The position numbers and the translations under genes were made by a program. The notes under the pieces are model-generated. The model saw only the letters and a program-made list of their open reading frames with translations. It did no database searches and was not told the DNA's origin. Shown here piece after piece: positions 25,981 through 35,053 of a stretch of DNA of 64,000 nt (its first letter is position 1; every line of letters starts with the position of its first letter). The stretch covers positions 496,001-560,000 of the forward strand of contig NZ_JBELNZ010000002.1 in the NCBI RefSeq assembly GCF_040227235.1, given 5' to 3'. This DNA is from Parafrigoribacterium_A soli (GTDB lineage Bacteria; Actinomycetota; Actinomycetes; Actinomycetales; Microbacteriaceae).

Positions 25981-27420
25981 GTGATACCCGACGATGTCGT
26001 ACGACTTCCGGCCGGATGGTATCCGGATCCGACTGGACTCCCGCAGTTGCGCTGGTGGGACAACCACGCCTGGACCCAGCACACCACGGCCGCACGCCAG
26101 CCCCTCATAGTGCAGGAGTCCCCGCTCGCCTGGGCGGATGACCTGCCGACGAGACGGGAGCGTCGCGAACGCGAACGCGAAGACCGCGGCACGGATGACG
26201 TCATTCCCGCCACCGCGCAGTCGCTCCTCGAACTCGATCCTCCCTCCGAGAGCGACGAGGCGGCCGACGTGCCCGCGCCTGAATCGGGTGCCGACACCGA
26301 CGACGTGGCGGACGCTGCTGCGAGCGCCCCGGCACAGGAGGAAGCGCATCCCGCAGACGAGCTCGATGCCGACGGCGCTGGCTTCGCACCCGTGTCGGCG
26401 AGCGGTCATGCCGGCCGCATTCCATCCGTGCCATCGCTCGGCGAGGACGGTTCGACTCCTGCGCCAGCCACGGCGACCGCGGCGGCCGTCGCCGAGGCGC
26501 CGGTAGCCGCTGCCGTCTCGACGCCGGACGATTCGGCCACCATTCCGGTCGTCCCCATGCCGGTGGCCACGGCGCCTGCGAGCGCCGCAGCCGCTCCCGC
26601 CGTCACGTTTCCCACCGGGCCCGGAGCGCCGGGCTCCTTCGTGCGATCAGAGCCATTCGGAACACAGACGGTCGGCACTCCGCTCTTCGACCAGGTCGCG
26701 GCGAGCGCGGCCGGCGTCGCCGCGCCGGAGACGCGCGGCTCGCGTGCCGAGCGCGCACGCCGGCAGCGGGTGCAGCATCCGACGGTCGGAGCGAACGGCC
26801 TGTCGAACGTTCCCATCAGCACCGCACCGGTGTGGGTGATCGCCCTTTTCCCGCTGCTGCAGCTCGTGGTCGTGCTGCTCATCGTCACCGGCCTCGGATC
26901 GAGCGCGGCCAACCAGGTGATCCTGCCGGTGATGCTCGTGATCGTCTACGTCGCGATGATCGCCCTCGCCATCGCCGACGTGCACCTTCTGCGTCGCCAC
27001 GGCGTGGACCGGCCGGCTCACTGGTGGTGGGCGCTGCTCTCCGCACCGGTCTACCTTTTCGTTCGCGCGATGGTGCTCACGCGCAAGACCGGTCGCGGCT
27101 TCGGACCGATGCTCGTCTGGTTCGCCCTGGCCCTGCTCAGTGTCGCCTCCGTTCTCGCCGTTCCCGGCATGCTCATCGCCGCGGCACCCGCGGTCTTCAG
27201 CGCGCAGGCCGAACAGGCGGTCACGGCGGATGCCGCGGCGAACGGTGCGGCGCTCGATGTGGGTTGTCCGGACACGCCGCCGATCCTGGTCGGCCAGAGC
27301 TTCACCTGCACGGGCACCGGCAACGGCAGGAGCTTCCAGGTCGAGGTGAGCCTGCAGCGCGTGAACGGCTGGATCGACTGGCGCGTGGACGACTGGGGAG
27401 TCAACACCCTCTCGCGATAG
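25981..27420 (+). CDS. DUF2510 protein with long disordered linker and four membrane helices
   Basis: A 479-aa protein started at the GTG at 25981, which has GGGGAGG 5 nt upstream; the frame runs open far upstream over the opposite-strand esterase but that is shadow. Residues 10-35 hold the DUF2510 motif AGWYPDPTG...RWWDNHAWTQH. Residues 60-265 are low-complexity, rich in Ala, Pro, Asp and Glu. Then come about four transmembrane helices (residues 280-410) and a C-terminal extracytoplasmic domain with two Cys (DVGCPDTPP, FTCTGTGNG) that resembles the DUF4333 type found in actinobacterial lipoproteins and membrane proteins. Function unknown. Confidence 0.82.
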   Translation: MIPDDVVRLPAGWYPDPTGLPQLRWWDNHAWTQHTTAARQPLIVQESPLAWADDLPTRRERREREREDRGTDDVIPATAQSLLELDPPSESDEAADVPAPESGADTDDVADAAASAPAQEEAHPADELDADGAGFAPVSASGHAGRIPSVPSLGEDGSTPAPATATAAAVAEAPVAAAVSTPDDSATIPVVPMPVATAPASAAAAPAVTFPTGPGAPGSFVRSEPFGTQTVGTPLFDQVAASAAGVAAPETRGSRAERARRQRVQHPTVGANGLSNVPISTAPVWVIALFPLLQLVVVLLIVTGLGSSAANQVILPVMLVIVYVAMIALAIADVHLLRRHGVDRPAHWWWALLSAPVYLFVRAMVLTRKTGRGFGPMLVWFALALLSVASVLAVPGMLIAAAPAVFSAQAEQAVTADAAANGAALDVGCPDTPPILVGQSFTCTGTGNGRSFQVEVSLQRVNGWIDWRVDDWGVNTLSR

Positions 27421-27469
27421 TTTCGCGCGAACGGCGCCCCGCGTCACTCGCGATAGCTAGGGTGAGGTA

Positions 27470-28969
27470 ATGGCTTCTCGCGCATCCTCTCCACCGGAAG
27501 ACGATGACGCGCACGAGAGTTCGCTGACCCCGCGACAGCGTCGACGACTCACCCGCAGGCCGAGTGACGGGGCCATGATCGGCGCGCTCGCCACGAGCGG
27601 CCTGATCGCCGCATTCATGCAGACCCTCGTGACCCCGGTCATCCCGGAGCTGCCGCAGCTGCTGTCCACCTCGCTCGCGGATTCGTCCTGGGTGCTCACC
27701 GCGACGCTCCTGGCCGCAGCCATCTCCACACCCATCAGCGGCCGCCTCGGCGACATGTACGGCAAGCGCCTCATCGTGATCATCCTGCTCGCCATCATGG
27801 CGGCGGGTTCCGTGGTGTGTGCGCTGTCGGACACTCTCATCCCCATGATCGTCGGGCGCTCGCTGCAGGGAGTTGGGCTCGGCGTGATCGCGCTCGGCAT
27901 CAGCATCCTGCGTGACGTCATCCATCCCAAGAACCTCGGTGGCGCGGTCGCGATCGTCAGCGCCACTCTCGGCGTGGGCGGCGCGGTCGGTCTGCCGATC
28001 GCCGCCGTCATCGCGCAGAACCTCGACTGGCACTTCCTGTTCTGGCTCGCGGCGGTGCTCAGCATGCTCGCGGTGGGGCTCGTGCTGTGGATCATCCCGG
28101 TCAGCACCCTGCGCACGGCCGGTCGCTTCGACTTCGTCGGCGCCGTCATCTTCGGAGTCGCGCTCGTCGGCATCCTGCTCGCGATCTCCAAGGGCAGCGA
28201 GTGGGGCTGGTCCAGCCCGCTCACGCTCGGGATGCTCGTGGGCGGCTTCCTGGTGCTGGTCGCCTGGGCCTGGTTCGAGCTTCGCACGCGCGATCCGCTG
28301 ATCGACCTGCGCGTGGCCGCGAGACGGCCGGTGCTGCTCACGAACCTCAGCTCCATCGCGATCGGCTTCGCCTTCTTCATCACGACGGCGGCGCTTCCGG
28401 TGCTGCTCGAGGCTCCCACCACGACGGGCGTGGGGCTCGGGCAATCCCTGCTGATCGCGAGCCTGTGCCTGATGCCGCTCGGCATCGTCATGTTCCTGCT
28501 CTCCCCCGTCGCCGCGCGACTGTCGAACGCGCGCGGCCCACGCATGAGCCTCGTCCTCGGCGGCGCCGTCATCGGCGTCTCCTTCGGCGTCGGCGCGCTG
28601 CTCATGAGCGAGGTGTGGCACGTCATCCTCATCTCCACACTCGTCGGCGTCGGAGTCGGGTTCGCCTACGCGGCCATGCCGACCCTCATCATGCACTCGG
28701 TGCCACCGAGCGAGACCGCGGCCGCGAACGGGCTCAACTCCGTGATGCGCACGCTCGGTTCGACGGTGGCCGCCTCGGTGGTCGGCGTCATCCTGTCCTC
28801 CGAGGTCGTGCGCTCGGGCGGAGTGGACATCCCCACCGCTGCGGCGTTCCAGCTGGTGTTCCTGCTCGGCGCCGTGGTCGTGTTCGTCGGCGTGGCCGTG
28901 GCGCTGTTCATCCCCACGCGAGGGCGCGACTACAACGACACCGCGAGCATCCCGATTCAGCGCGGCTGA
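27470..28969 (+). CDS. MFS transporter, DHA2-like
   Basis: A 499-aa carrier with a basic cytoplasmic N-terminus (RQRRRLTRRPSDG) and about 14 helices. Features are VTPVIPELPQLL, WVLTATLLAAAISTPISGRLGDMYGKR (motif A) and GRSLQGVGLGVIALGISILRD (motif C region). This fits drug or metabolite efflux. No dedicated regulator lies adjacent. It begins 49 bp after the DUF2510 gene on the same strand; the gap looks long enough for its own promoter. Confidence 0.9.
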   Translation: MASRASSPPEDDDAHESSLTPRQRRRLTRRPSDGAMIGALATSGLIAAFMQTLVTPVIPELPQLLSTSLADSSWVLTATLLAAAISTPISGRLGDMYGKRLIVIILLAIMAAGSVVCALSDTLIPMIVGRSLQGVGLGVIALGISILRDVIHPKNLGGAVAIVSATLGVGGAVGLPIAAVIAQNLDWHFLFWLAAVLSMLAVGLVLWIIPVSTLRTAGRFDFVGAVIFGVALVGILLAISKGSEWGWSSPLTLGMLVGGFLVLVAWAWFELRTRDPLIDLRVAARRPVLLTNLSSIAIGFAFFITTAALPVLLEAPTTTGVGLGQSLLIASLCLMPLGIVMFLLSPVAARLSNARGPRMSLVLGGAVIGVSFGVGALLMSEVWHVILISTLVGVGVGFAYAAMPTLIMHSVPPSETAAANGLNSVMRTLGSTVAASVVGVILSSEVVRSGGVDIPTAAAFQLVFLLGAVVVFVGVAVALFIPTRGRDYNDTASIPIQRG

Positions 28970-29141
28970 ACCTGGCGGCTCCATAACCGCGCACCGCCAG
29001 GCTCGCAAGCCCTTGTCGGCATCCGCATCGCAGACGCACGATCGAATGGTGGCGCCGGGGCGCACCGGTCACTTCGGGACACGGTGGGCATCGCCTCGCG
29101 CGGCGAGTGAAGGTACGCACTCCGAGAAAGGGGAACCAGCC

Positions 29142-29474
29142 ATGCAGGACGCGAACGAGGACAACACCCTCGACGACACCATCGACTACCGCGAGCGCGC
29201 CGCTCAGACCGTGACCAACGATGCGGTCGCGGGCGAGACGGTGCTGCCGGGTGCTGGCGATGGTAACGACGGTCCGACCGGCGGTTCACCGAGAGAGGTC
29301 GAGCCGATCTATGACGAGCACGATCCCGAGGTCGAGTTTCCCGATCGCGTTGCCACGAGCGAAAACTCGCCCATCAGCGACGCCGAGAGCACCGGTGTCA
29401 CCGACGACGCCGGCTTCGCCGCGGACGAGGACGAGGAACTCGACATCAGCGAGCACGACGGACCCGAACTGTAG
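29142..29474 (+). CDS. Acidic disordered protein, 110 aa
   Basis: The ATG at 29142 has an AAAGGGGA ribosome site. The product (MQDANEDNTLDDTIDYRER... ending ISEHDGPEL) is dominated by Asp, Glu, Gly and Thr, has no Cys and no hydrophobic helix, and is probably unstructured. It looks like a larger analogue of the 55-aa acidic protein at 16607. No family recognised. The frame extends upstream to 29013 without a better start. Confidence 0.68.
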   Translation: MQDANEDNTLDDTIDYRERAAQTVTNDAVAGETVLPGAGDGNDGPTGGSPREVEPIYDEHDPEVEFPDRVATSENSPISDAESTGVTDDAGFAADEDEELDISEHDGPEL

Positions 29475-29497
29475 CGTCCAGTGCGTCCGCTGGCGCC

Positions 29498-29902
29498 TCA
29501 GTGCTTCGTGACGTGTTCCACGCTCATCACCAGAATGACGCGATCGGGGCTGTCGGCCGGCGGCTGCTGCTCCGCGTTGCCGTAGCGCTTGCCCAGCACG
29601 ACGTAGAACGCTCCGCTCGGGTCGGGGATGGCCTCGACCAGTCGGCCGCGCAATTCGAGGTACCGCATCGGGTCGTCCGGATCCATGACGACCAGGCTCA
29701 TCGAGGGATTCTGCTGGAGGTTGCGGTATTTCGCACGCTTCGTCGTGTGCGTGAAGCGCAGGTGCTCACCGTCGTACTGGAACCACATCGGGTTCACCTG
29801 CACGGTGTTGTCTGGGCGGATCGTGCCGAGCGTGCCAAACAAGGGGCGCTCGAGCAGGTCGGCGAGGTCGGCCGGGATCACGGCCCTGCTGTTCTCGGTC
29901 AT
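29498..29902 (-). CDS. PPOX-class F420-dependent oxidoreductase
   Basis: A 134-aa split-barrel flavin/deazaflavin protein of the pyridoxamine-phosphate-oxidase-like superfamily. Diagnostic segments are LLERPLFGTLGTIRPDNTVQVNPMWF at the N-terminus, FTHTTKRAKYRNLQQNPSMSLVVMDPDDPMRYLELRG in the centre and a C-terminal YG...Q region. The wording matches the actinobacterial F420-binding Rv1155-like group rather than true PdxH. It may reduce or bind small hydrophobic molecules. A second family member sits at 51402. Confidence 0.88.
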   Translation of the reverse strand: MTENSRAVIPADLADLLERPLFGTLGTIRPDNTVQVNPMWFQYDGEHLRFTHTTKRAKYRNLQQNPSMSLVVMDPDDPMRYLELRGRLVEAIPDPSGAFYVVLGKRYGNAEQQPPADSPDRVILVMSVEHVTKH

Positions 29903-29930
29903 GGTCGGTTCAACTCCTGTCTCTGTGGCG

Positions 29931-30467
29931 CTATTCCGTGGGTTGTTCCTCGGGCGGGTAGGTCACCCGCGTGCCCTCGACTCTTGCGAAGCGCGTCATC
30001 GAGTGCGGTCGGGCATCCTTCTCTGTCATGATGTCGAGCACCCGGATGCCGCGCACGAGCAGCGCATCACCGACGAGAGAGCGGTGGCAGCGCCACGGCA
30101 CCGCCTCGGCGCACATGATCGCGGTCGGCTCGCTCTCGCCCAGTTCAACGAGACCGTCGACGGCGGCCGCGAATTCCGGAGTCTGCATGTAGTCGGCATA
30201 GCCGCGGAACGAGGCGTTGCGCCACGCGCCGTTGACGGAATCCGCGGTGGTGTGGCGCAGACCACCGAGCGCCTCGAGCCGCTGGTAGGCGATGCCCGCC
30301 TCCGGCAGACTCACGGTGAGTTCCGTCTCGTTGAACTGCGGGTTGTGCCGCGACTTGGCGATCGTGCGCACGTCGGCCAGTCGCCGCACGCCGTGGGCGT
30401 GCAGCAACCGGATGAACTCGTCGATCGGTCGGGTGGAGTGGCCGATGGTAAAAATCGTCTCTGTCAT
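29931..30467 (-). CDS. DUF488 family protein
   Basis: A 178-aa protein begun at the ATG at 30467, which gives the characteristic N-terminus MTETIFTIGHSTRPIDEFI. Other family landmarks are ADVRTIAKSRHNPQFN, YQRLEALGGLR and a conserved Cys-His region MCAEAVPWRCHRSLVGDALL. DUF488 proteins are widespread and lack a proven function; the Cys/His set and a Rossmann-like fold suggest an enzyme. It lies 28 bp from the PPOX gene in the same direction. Confidence 0.9.
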   Translation of the reverse strand: MTETIFTIGHSTRPIDEFIRLLHAHGVRRLADVRTIAKSRHNPQFNETELTVSLPEAGIAYQRLEALGGLRHTTADSVNGAWRNASFRGYADYMQTPEFAAAVDGLVELGESEPTAIMCAEAVPWRCHRSLVGDALLVRGIRVLDIMTEKDARPHSMTRFARVEGTRVTYPPEEQPTE

Positions 30468-30525
30468 GGGCGCTTTCGACGCTACGCGCGTCACCTGAGC
30501 GAGGGCAGGACGCGTCGCCGGCTCC

Positions 30526-31344
30526 CTAGAACGGGAACAGCAGGCGGTGCAGGAACTGCTTGGTGCGCTCGTGCTTCGGTGCGCTGAACAGTTGCTCCGG
30601 TGCGCCGTGCTCGACGATCACGCCGCCATCGATGAAGGCAACTTCGTTGGCGACCTCCTTGGCGAAGTGCAGTTCGTGGGTGACGATCACCATCGTCCAG
30701 CCCTCGAGGGCGAGCTGCTTCATGAGCCCGAGCACGTCTCCGACGAGCTCCGGATCGAGAGCGGATGTCGGCTCGTCGAACAGCAAGAGCTGTGGCTTCA
30801 GGGCGAGCGCGCGCACTATTCCCACCCGCTGCTGCTGACCGCCCGAGAGCTGGAACGGATAGCTGTCGCGCTTCTCGGCGAGTCCCACGCGATCGAGCAA
30901 CCTGAGTGCCTCGGCCGTGGCCTCCTCGCGCGGGCGCCGGTGCACGGTGATCGGGCCCTCGACAACGTTCTGGAGCACGGTCATGTGCGGGAACAGGTTG
31001 TAGTGCTGGAACACCATCGCGGAGCGATCGCGCAGGGCCGCGAGCTGCTTCTTGCCCGGGTGCGTGGCGAAGTCGATGGAGAGGTCCCCCGCCACCGCGA
31101 CCTCGCCCGCGTCGGCCACCTCGAGGCCGTTCAGGCAGCGCAGCAGCGTGGTCTTGCCCGACCCGGACGGTCCAATGAGCACCAGGACCTCACCGCGGGT
31201 GACAGTCAGGTCGACGGACTCGAGCACGCGAGTGGAGCCGAAGCTCTTCTGCAGGCGACGGACGCTGAGGAGTGCGGCAGCGGCATCCGCGGGCTGGGCG
31301 TGAGTGGGCTGCGGGCCAGGGGGCTGGGCGTCAGTGGGCGACAT
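30526..31344 (-). CDS. Polar amino acid ABC transporter, ATP-binding subunit
   Basis: A 272-aa ATPase of the GlnQ/ArtP/TcyN group. Walker A is GPSGSGKT (residues 58-65), the Q-loop is VFQHYNLFPHMTV, the signature is LSGGQQQRV, Walker B is LLLFDEPTSALDP and the switch His is in VTHELHFAKEV. The start at 31344 overlaps the permease stop by 14 nt. The N-terminal ~22 residues are Pro/Ala/Gln-rich and extra to the family core. It powers amino acid import with the permease and binding protein just upstream. Confidence 0.93.
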   Translation of the reverse strand: MSPTDAQPPGPQPTHAQPADAAAALLSVRRLQKSFGSTRVLESVDLTVTRGEVLVLIGPSGSGKTTLLRCLNGLEVADAGEVAVAGDLSIDFATHPGKKQLAALRDRSAMVFQHYNLFPHMTVLQNVVEGPITVHRRPREEATAEALRLLDRVGLAEKRDSYPFQLSGGQQQRVGIVRALALKPQLLLFDEPTSALDPELVGDVLGLMKQLALEGWTMVIVTHELHFAKEVANEVAFIDGGVIVEHGAPEQLFSAPKHERTKQFLHRLLFPF

Positions 31345-31999
31345 AGCGGTCCAATCGCTTCTCGAGCAGTCCCTGCCCGGAGGCCAGCACGAGGCAGATG
31401 ATCCAGTAAACGAGCGCCGCCTCAAGGTAGAGCAGCATGAAGTCGCCGCTGAATGCCGCGACCTTCTGGGCCTGGCGGAAGAGCTCGGTCACCAGGATGA
31501 GCGAGGCGAGCGAGGTGTCTTTCACGAGGCTGATGAAGGTGTTCGACAGCGGCGGCACCGACACCCTCGCGGCCTGCGGGAGGATGATGCGGGTGAGCGC
31601 GCGGCGGTGCGACATGCCGATCATGTACGCCGCCTCCCACTGCCCCTTTGGTACGGAGAGGATGGCCGCGCGCACGACCTCGGCCGCGTAACCGCCGACG
31701 TTGATCGAGAACGCGACCACCGCGCTCGGCCACGGGTCGATCACCACACCGAGCGACGGCAGGCCGTAGAAGATCACGAACAGCTGCACGAGCAGCGGGG
31801 TTCCCCGCACGATCGAGATGTAGACGCGCGCGATGCCCGAGACGATGCGGATGCGCGAGAGCCGCATGAGCGCAATGGCGATCGCGAGCACGAGACCGAT
31901 CGCGAAGGAGGCCAGCGCGAGCGGAATCGTGCCGACGAGCGCGCCCTGCACGATCGGCCAGAACGAACTCAGCAGCAGGTTCCACGCCGACTGATCCAT
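31331..31999 (-). CDS. Polar amino acid ABC transporter, permease subunit
   Basis: A 222-aa His/Glu/Gln/Arg/opine-type permease with about five transmembrane helices. GTIPLALASFAIGLVLAIAIALMR, RGTPLLVQLFVIFYGLP and the EAA motif region EAAYMIGMSHRRALTRIILPQAARVSVPPLSN are diagnostic. It probably homodimerises and contacts the ATPase encoded by the overlapping downstream gene. It follows the binding protein gene by 32 bp. Confidence 0.93.
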   Translation of the reverse strand: MDQSAWNLLLSSFWPIVQGALVGTIPLALASFAIGLVLAIAIALMRLSRIRIVSGIARVYISIVRGTPLLVQLFVIFYGLPSLGVVIDPWPSAVVAFSINVGGYAAEVVRAAILSVPKGQWEAAYMIGMSHRRALTRIILPQAARVSVPPLSNTFISLVKDTSLASLILVTELFRQAQKVAAFSGDFMLLYLEAALVYWIICLVLASGQGLLEKRLDRYVAH

Positions 32000-32031
32000 A
32001 GGAGCCAGACTACTGAGCCACGGCTGCCCTG

Positions 32032-32847
32032 CTACTCGCTGACGTCAGCTCCGAAGTACTTCTTGGAGATCTTTGCCAGAGTGCCGTCTGCACGCAGTGC
32101 GTCGAGGGCCTTGTTCACGGCCTTCACGAGCGTTCCACTGCCCTTGGCAAAGGCGAAGGCGCTCTTCGAGGAGTCCGTGCTCTCCGCAGCGACCTTCAGA
32201 CCGGATGCGTCACCGTTCTTCTTGAAGTCGAGCCAGGTGAGCTTGTCGTTGATGGTCGCATCGACTCGCCCGTTCTTGACATTCGCCACGGCCTCGGCCC
32301 AGCCCTGCACATCCTGGATCTCGGCACCGTTCTGCTTCGCGAGCGTGTAGAACGAGCTCGTCAGCGACTGGGCGACCGAGACGCCCTTGAGGTCGTCGAA
32401 GGACGAGATCGCGGTGTTGCTCGACTTGGTCACGATGACGCCGGTGGACACGGTGTACGGCTTCGAGAACTCATACTTCGCCTCGCGCTCTGGCGTGATC
32501 GACACCTGGTTGGCGATCACGTCGAAGCGGTGTGCCTCGAGGCCCGCGAAGATCGCGTCCCACTGGGTCTCCTGAAACTTCGCCTTCACCCCGAGCTTCT
32601 TGGCCACGGCCTCGGCCACCTCGACGTCGTAACCGATGAGCTTGCCGGAACCTCCATCGTGGTAGGTGAAGGGACGGTAGGTGCCCTCGGTGCCGATGGT
32701 GAGTACGCCGGCCTTCTGCACGGCGGCGAGCGCGCCGGTGGCGTTTGATGAATCGGATGTCGTGGCCGAGCCCGCCGAGCATCCGCTGAGGGCGATGGTG
32801 ACGGCCGCAATCGCGGCGACGGCAACGGAAACGCTTCTGATTCTCAT
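32032..32847 (-). CDS. Amino acid ABC transporter substrate-binding lipoprotein, cystine-binding-like
   Basis: A 271-aa lipoprotein with a signal peptide ending in the lipobox ALSGC (Cys at about residue 24), so it is anchored to the outer face of the membrane. The type 3 periplasmic-binding domain shows YRPFTYHDGG, LIGYDVEVAEAVAKKLGVKAKF, ETQWDAIFAGLEAHRFDVIANQVSITPER and YEFSKPYTVS, wording close to FliY/TcyA cystine-binding proteins. The ATG at 32847 has AGGA 7 nt upstream. It heads an operon with the permease and ATPase. Confidence 0.9.
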   Translation of the reverse strand: MRIRSVSVAVAAIAAVTIALSGCSAGSATTSDSSNATGALAAVQKAGVLTIGTEGTYRPFTYHDGGSGKLIGYDVEVAEAVAKKLGVKAKFQETQWDAIFAGLEAHRFDVIANQVSITPEREAKYEFSKPYTVSTGVIVTKSSNTAISSFDDLKGVSVAQSLTSSFYTLAKQNGAEIQDVQGWAEAVANVKNGRVDATINDKLTWLDFKKNGDASGLKVAAESTDSSKSAFAFAKGSGTLVKAVNKALDALRADGTLAKISKKYFGADVSE

Positions 32848-33047
32848 GATGATCCTGACCCGCGAACCCGGATCCCGGGCTCGGCGATTGCTGTTCGGGG
32901 CGAGCGCGCCCCCGTGCGGCCGGTGGTGACACGGCTCTCGCAGCGTAACAACGGCATCCGGCCCCTTCGCATTCCTGTTACCGCCTGTGACCACGCCGCA
33001 CGCGCGGCGCCCCGCGCACATTCAGGCGGATTCGTTAGCGTTGGGGC

Positions 33048-33332
33048 ATGCAGAAGGACTTCACGCACGAGCCGGACGCCCACCGCTATGTATTGCGCGT
33101 CGACGGTGAGCTCACGGCGGTGGTCGACTACACCATCAACGGCAACGCGATCTCGTTCACCCGCACCTACACCTCCCCGGGCAAACGCGGTCGAGGCCAT
33201 GCGGCCGAGATCGTGGCCTTCGCCGCCGACGACGTGGAGGCGAATACCGGCATGCGCATCGTTCCGATGTGCTGGTACGTGGCCCAGTGGTTTGACAAGC
33301 ATTCGGAGCGCGCCGCCCTTCTGACCAGGTGA
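33048..33332 (+). CDS. Small GNAT-type N-acetyltransferase, YjdJ-like
   Basis: A 94-aa minimal acetyltransferase-fold protein of the YjdJ/GTLF3B group. Motifs: RYVLRVDGELTAVVDYTINGN, TYTSPGKRGRGHAAEIVAFA (the acetyl-CoA pyrophosphate loop) and MCWYVAQWFDKH near the C-terminus. Such proteins lack part of the normal GNAT fold and their substrates are unknown. It is divergent from the ABC importer operon and 22 bp upstream of the Eis-like gene. Confidence 0.87.
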   Translation: MQKDFTHEPDAHRYVLRVDGELTAVVDYTINGNAISFTRTYTSPGKRGRGHAAEIVAFAADDVEANTGMRIVPMCWYVAQWFDKHSERAALLTR

Positions 33333-33354
33333 CCTCTGCCGATAGCCTTAACCG

Positions 33355-34692
33355 ATGAGCGAGCCGCATCAGAGCCACCCCATCGACCCGGAGTCCGCCT
33401 CACGCCTTGCCGCCGACGGCCTGCGGTTCGAACTGGTCATGCCGGAGCAGGATGCGGTCACGCCGTGGACCGAAGCGGTGAACCGGGGCTTTCACGAGCC
33501 CAGGCCGAAGCCCGAGCGCATCGAGTCGTTGCGTCATCAGGCGCCGCATCGCCGCATCGCGGGCGTGTGGGACGACACCCTCGACGATGCCGCCCCACCG
33601 GTTGCCACGGCGAGTTCCTGGCCGACGCCACTGACCGTCCCAGGCGGCCGCAGCGTCACGTCGTGGGCGATCAGCACCATCACGGTCTCTCCGACCCATC
33701 GCCGCCGCGGAATCGCGACCGCGATGCTCGAGGCGGAACTGCGCACGGCGCTGGCGCTGGGTGCACCCGTTGCGATCCTCACGGCTTCGGAGGCCACGAT
33801 CTACGGGCGCTGGGGCTTTGCTCCCGCCGCGATGACCGCGACCTGGACGATCGACACGGCCCGTGCGCTGTGGGCGGGGCCACGCGCATCCGGTCGGGTG
33901 CAATATGTCACGAGCGAGCAACTGCTCGTGGACGGTCACGACATCGTGGAACGGGCGCGGCTCGCGACGCCCGGGCTGATCGGCTTCGAGGGTCAGCTCT
34001 GGGAGCGGCTGCTCGGCATCGGCGACGAAGAGGAGGCGCGGCGCGCTCGGTTTCTGCGCTACGACGATGCCGCCGGTGTCGCCCAGGGCTTCGCGATCTA
34101 CACGGTCGCGCGCGAAGAGACTCACAGCGGCCGCGCGATCATAGAGGTCGGCTACGCGGCGGGGGTGACCGATGAGGCATATGCGGCGATTTGGCGCTTC
34201 CTGTTCGAGCTCGACCTGGTCGGTGAGGTGCGAGCGCCACTGCGACCGGTGACGGAGCCGTTCTCCTGGCAGATCCGGGATGGTCGCGCGGCCGTGAAGT
34301 CTAAGGAGCGCGATCACCTGTGGACGCGCATCCTCGATGTACCGGCGGCTCTCGAGGCGCGCAGCTATGCGGCGCCGGGTCGGGCGATATTCGAGGTCTC
34401 GGACGCGCTCGGTTTCGCCGCCGGGCGCTGGCTCCTCGAGGTCGACGAGGCCGGTGTCGGGCACGTGACAAGGCTCGGTGATGCCGGCGCCTCGCCCGAT
34501 GTCCCAGCCGCTGCTGGCACTGCTGCGGTCGCCCTTGGGGTGAAGGAGTTGAGCGCGATCTATCTCGGCGGCGTTTCGGCCGCGCTACTCGCCCGTGCCG
34601 GCACGATCACGGAGCTGACGGATGGCGCCGCGGACGCTGTGGATGCGATGTTCCGCTCGTCCGTGACCCCGTGGCTGAGCATCTGGTTCTGA
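33355..34692 (+). CDS. Eis-like GNAT acetyltransferase
   Basis: A 445-aa three-domain acetyltransferase resembling mycobacterial Eis. The first GNAT domain contains ISTITVSPTHRRRGIATAMLEAEL (acetyl-CoA binding) and ILTASEATIYGRWGFAPA; a second GNAT-like domain covers about residues 190-310, and an SCP2-like C-terminal domain ends in WLSIWF, where Eis proteins use the terminal carboxylate as the catalytic base. Relatives acetylate amines including aminoglycosides, but drug modification here is only a possibility. It probably shares a transcript with the small GNAT gene. Confidence 0.88.
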   Translation: MSEPHQSHPIDPESASRLAADGLRFELVMPEQDAVTPWTEAVNRGFHEPRPKPERIESLRHQAPHRRIAGVWDDTLDDAAPPVATASSWPTPLTVPGGRSVTSWAISTITVSPTHRRRGIATAMLEAELRTALALGAPVAILTASEATIYGRWGFAPAAMTATWTIDTARALWAGPRASGRVQYVTSEQLLVDGHDIVERARLATPGLIGFEGQLWERLLGIGDEEEARRARFLRYDDAAGVAQGFAIYTVAREETHSGRAIIEVGYAAGVTDEAYAAIWRFLFELDLVGEVRAPLRPVTEPFSWQIRDGRAAVKSKERDHLWTRILDVPAALEARSYAAPGRAIFEVSDALGFAAGRWLLEVDEAGVGHVTRLGDAGASPDVPAAAGTAAVALGVKELSAIYLGGVSAALLARAGTITELTDGAADAVDAMFRSSVTPWLSIWF

Positions 34693-34733
34693 CGTTGCGG
34701 CACGCTGGTGGCGAGTCGGCGTAGCGTTGCCGC

Positions 34734-35009
34734 ATGACGGTCGTTCGCAAGCGCGCGCTGGTGAGTGGTGACGTGCAGGGCGTCGGATTTCGCATGAACG
34801 CACTGGTTCAGGCGCAGAATCTGGGTCTCGTGGGCTTCGCGCGCAACCTTCCGGATGGCCGGGTCGAGGTCGAGGCGGAGGGCAGCGAAGAGGCCGTGGA
34901 CGCGCTGCTGACCTGGCTCGAGACCGGTCCGGCGTATGCGACGGTCGCCACCGTTCAGGTCGACGAGCGGGAGCCGGCGGGCGATCGGTCGTTCCGGGTC
35001 ATCCGGTAG
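34734..35009 (+). CDS. acyP: Acylphosphatase
   Basis: A 91-aa enzyme hydrolysing acyl phosphates. The catalytic Arg20 is in VQGVGFRMN and Asn38 is in GFARNLPDGRVEVEAEG, both in the correct spacing, and the length equals the family norm. The position of the ATG is fixed by the short family N-terminus; no ribosome site is visible. It sits between the Eis-like gene and a histidine phosphatase, all on the plus strand. Confidence 0.95.
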   Translation: MTVVRKRALVSGDVQGVGFRMNALVQAQNLGLVGFARNLPDGRVEVEAEGSEEAVDALLTWLETGPAYATVATVQVDEREPAGDRSFRVIR

Positions 35010-35053
35010 TTCGGCCAGCGCGTGCTCAGCAGCCACGATTAGGCTCCTCTCCC

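Noticed and set aside
27401..29065. Minus-strand 554-codon frame opposite the DHA2 transporter
   Set aside because: His/Arg/Asp-rich antisense composition typical of a shadow of a membrane protein gene.
32848..33047. Possible SAM or other riboswitch upstream of the cystine-type ABC operon
   Set aside because: No recognised riboswitch core (GAUGA/CAACC-type) could be found in the 200-bp leader.
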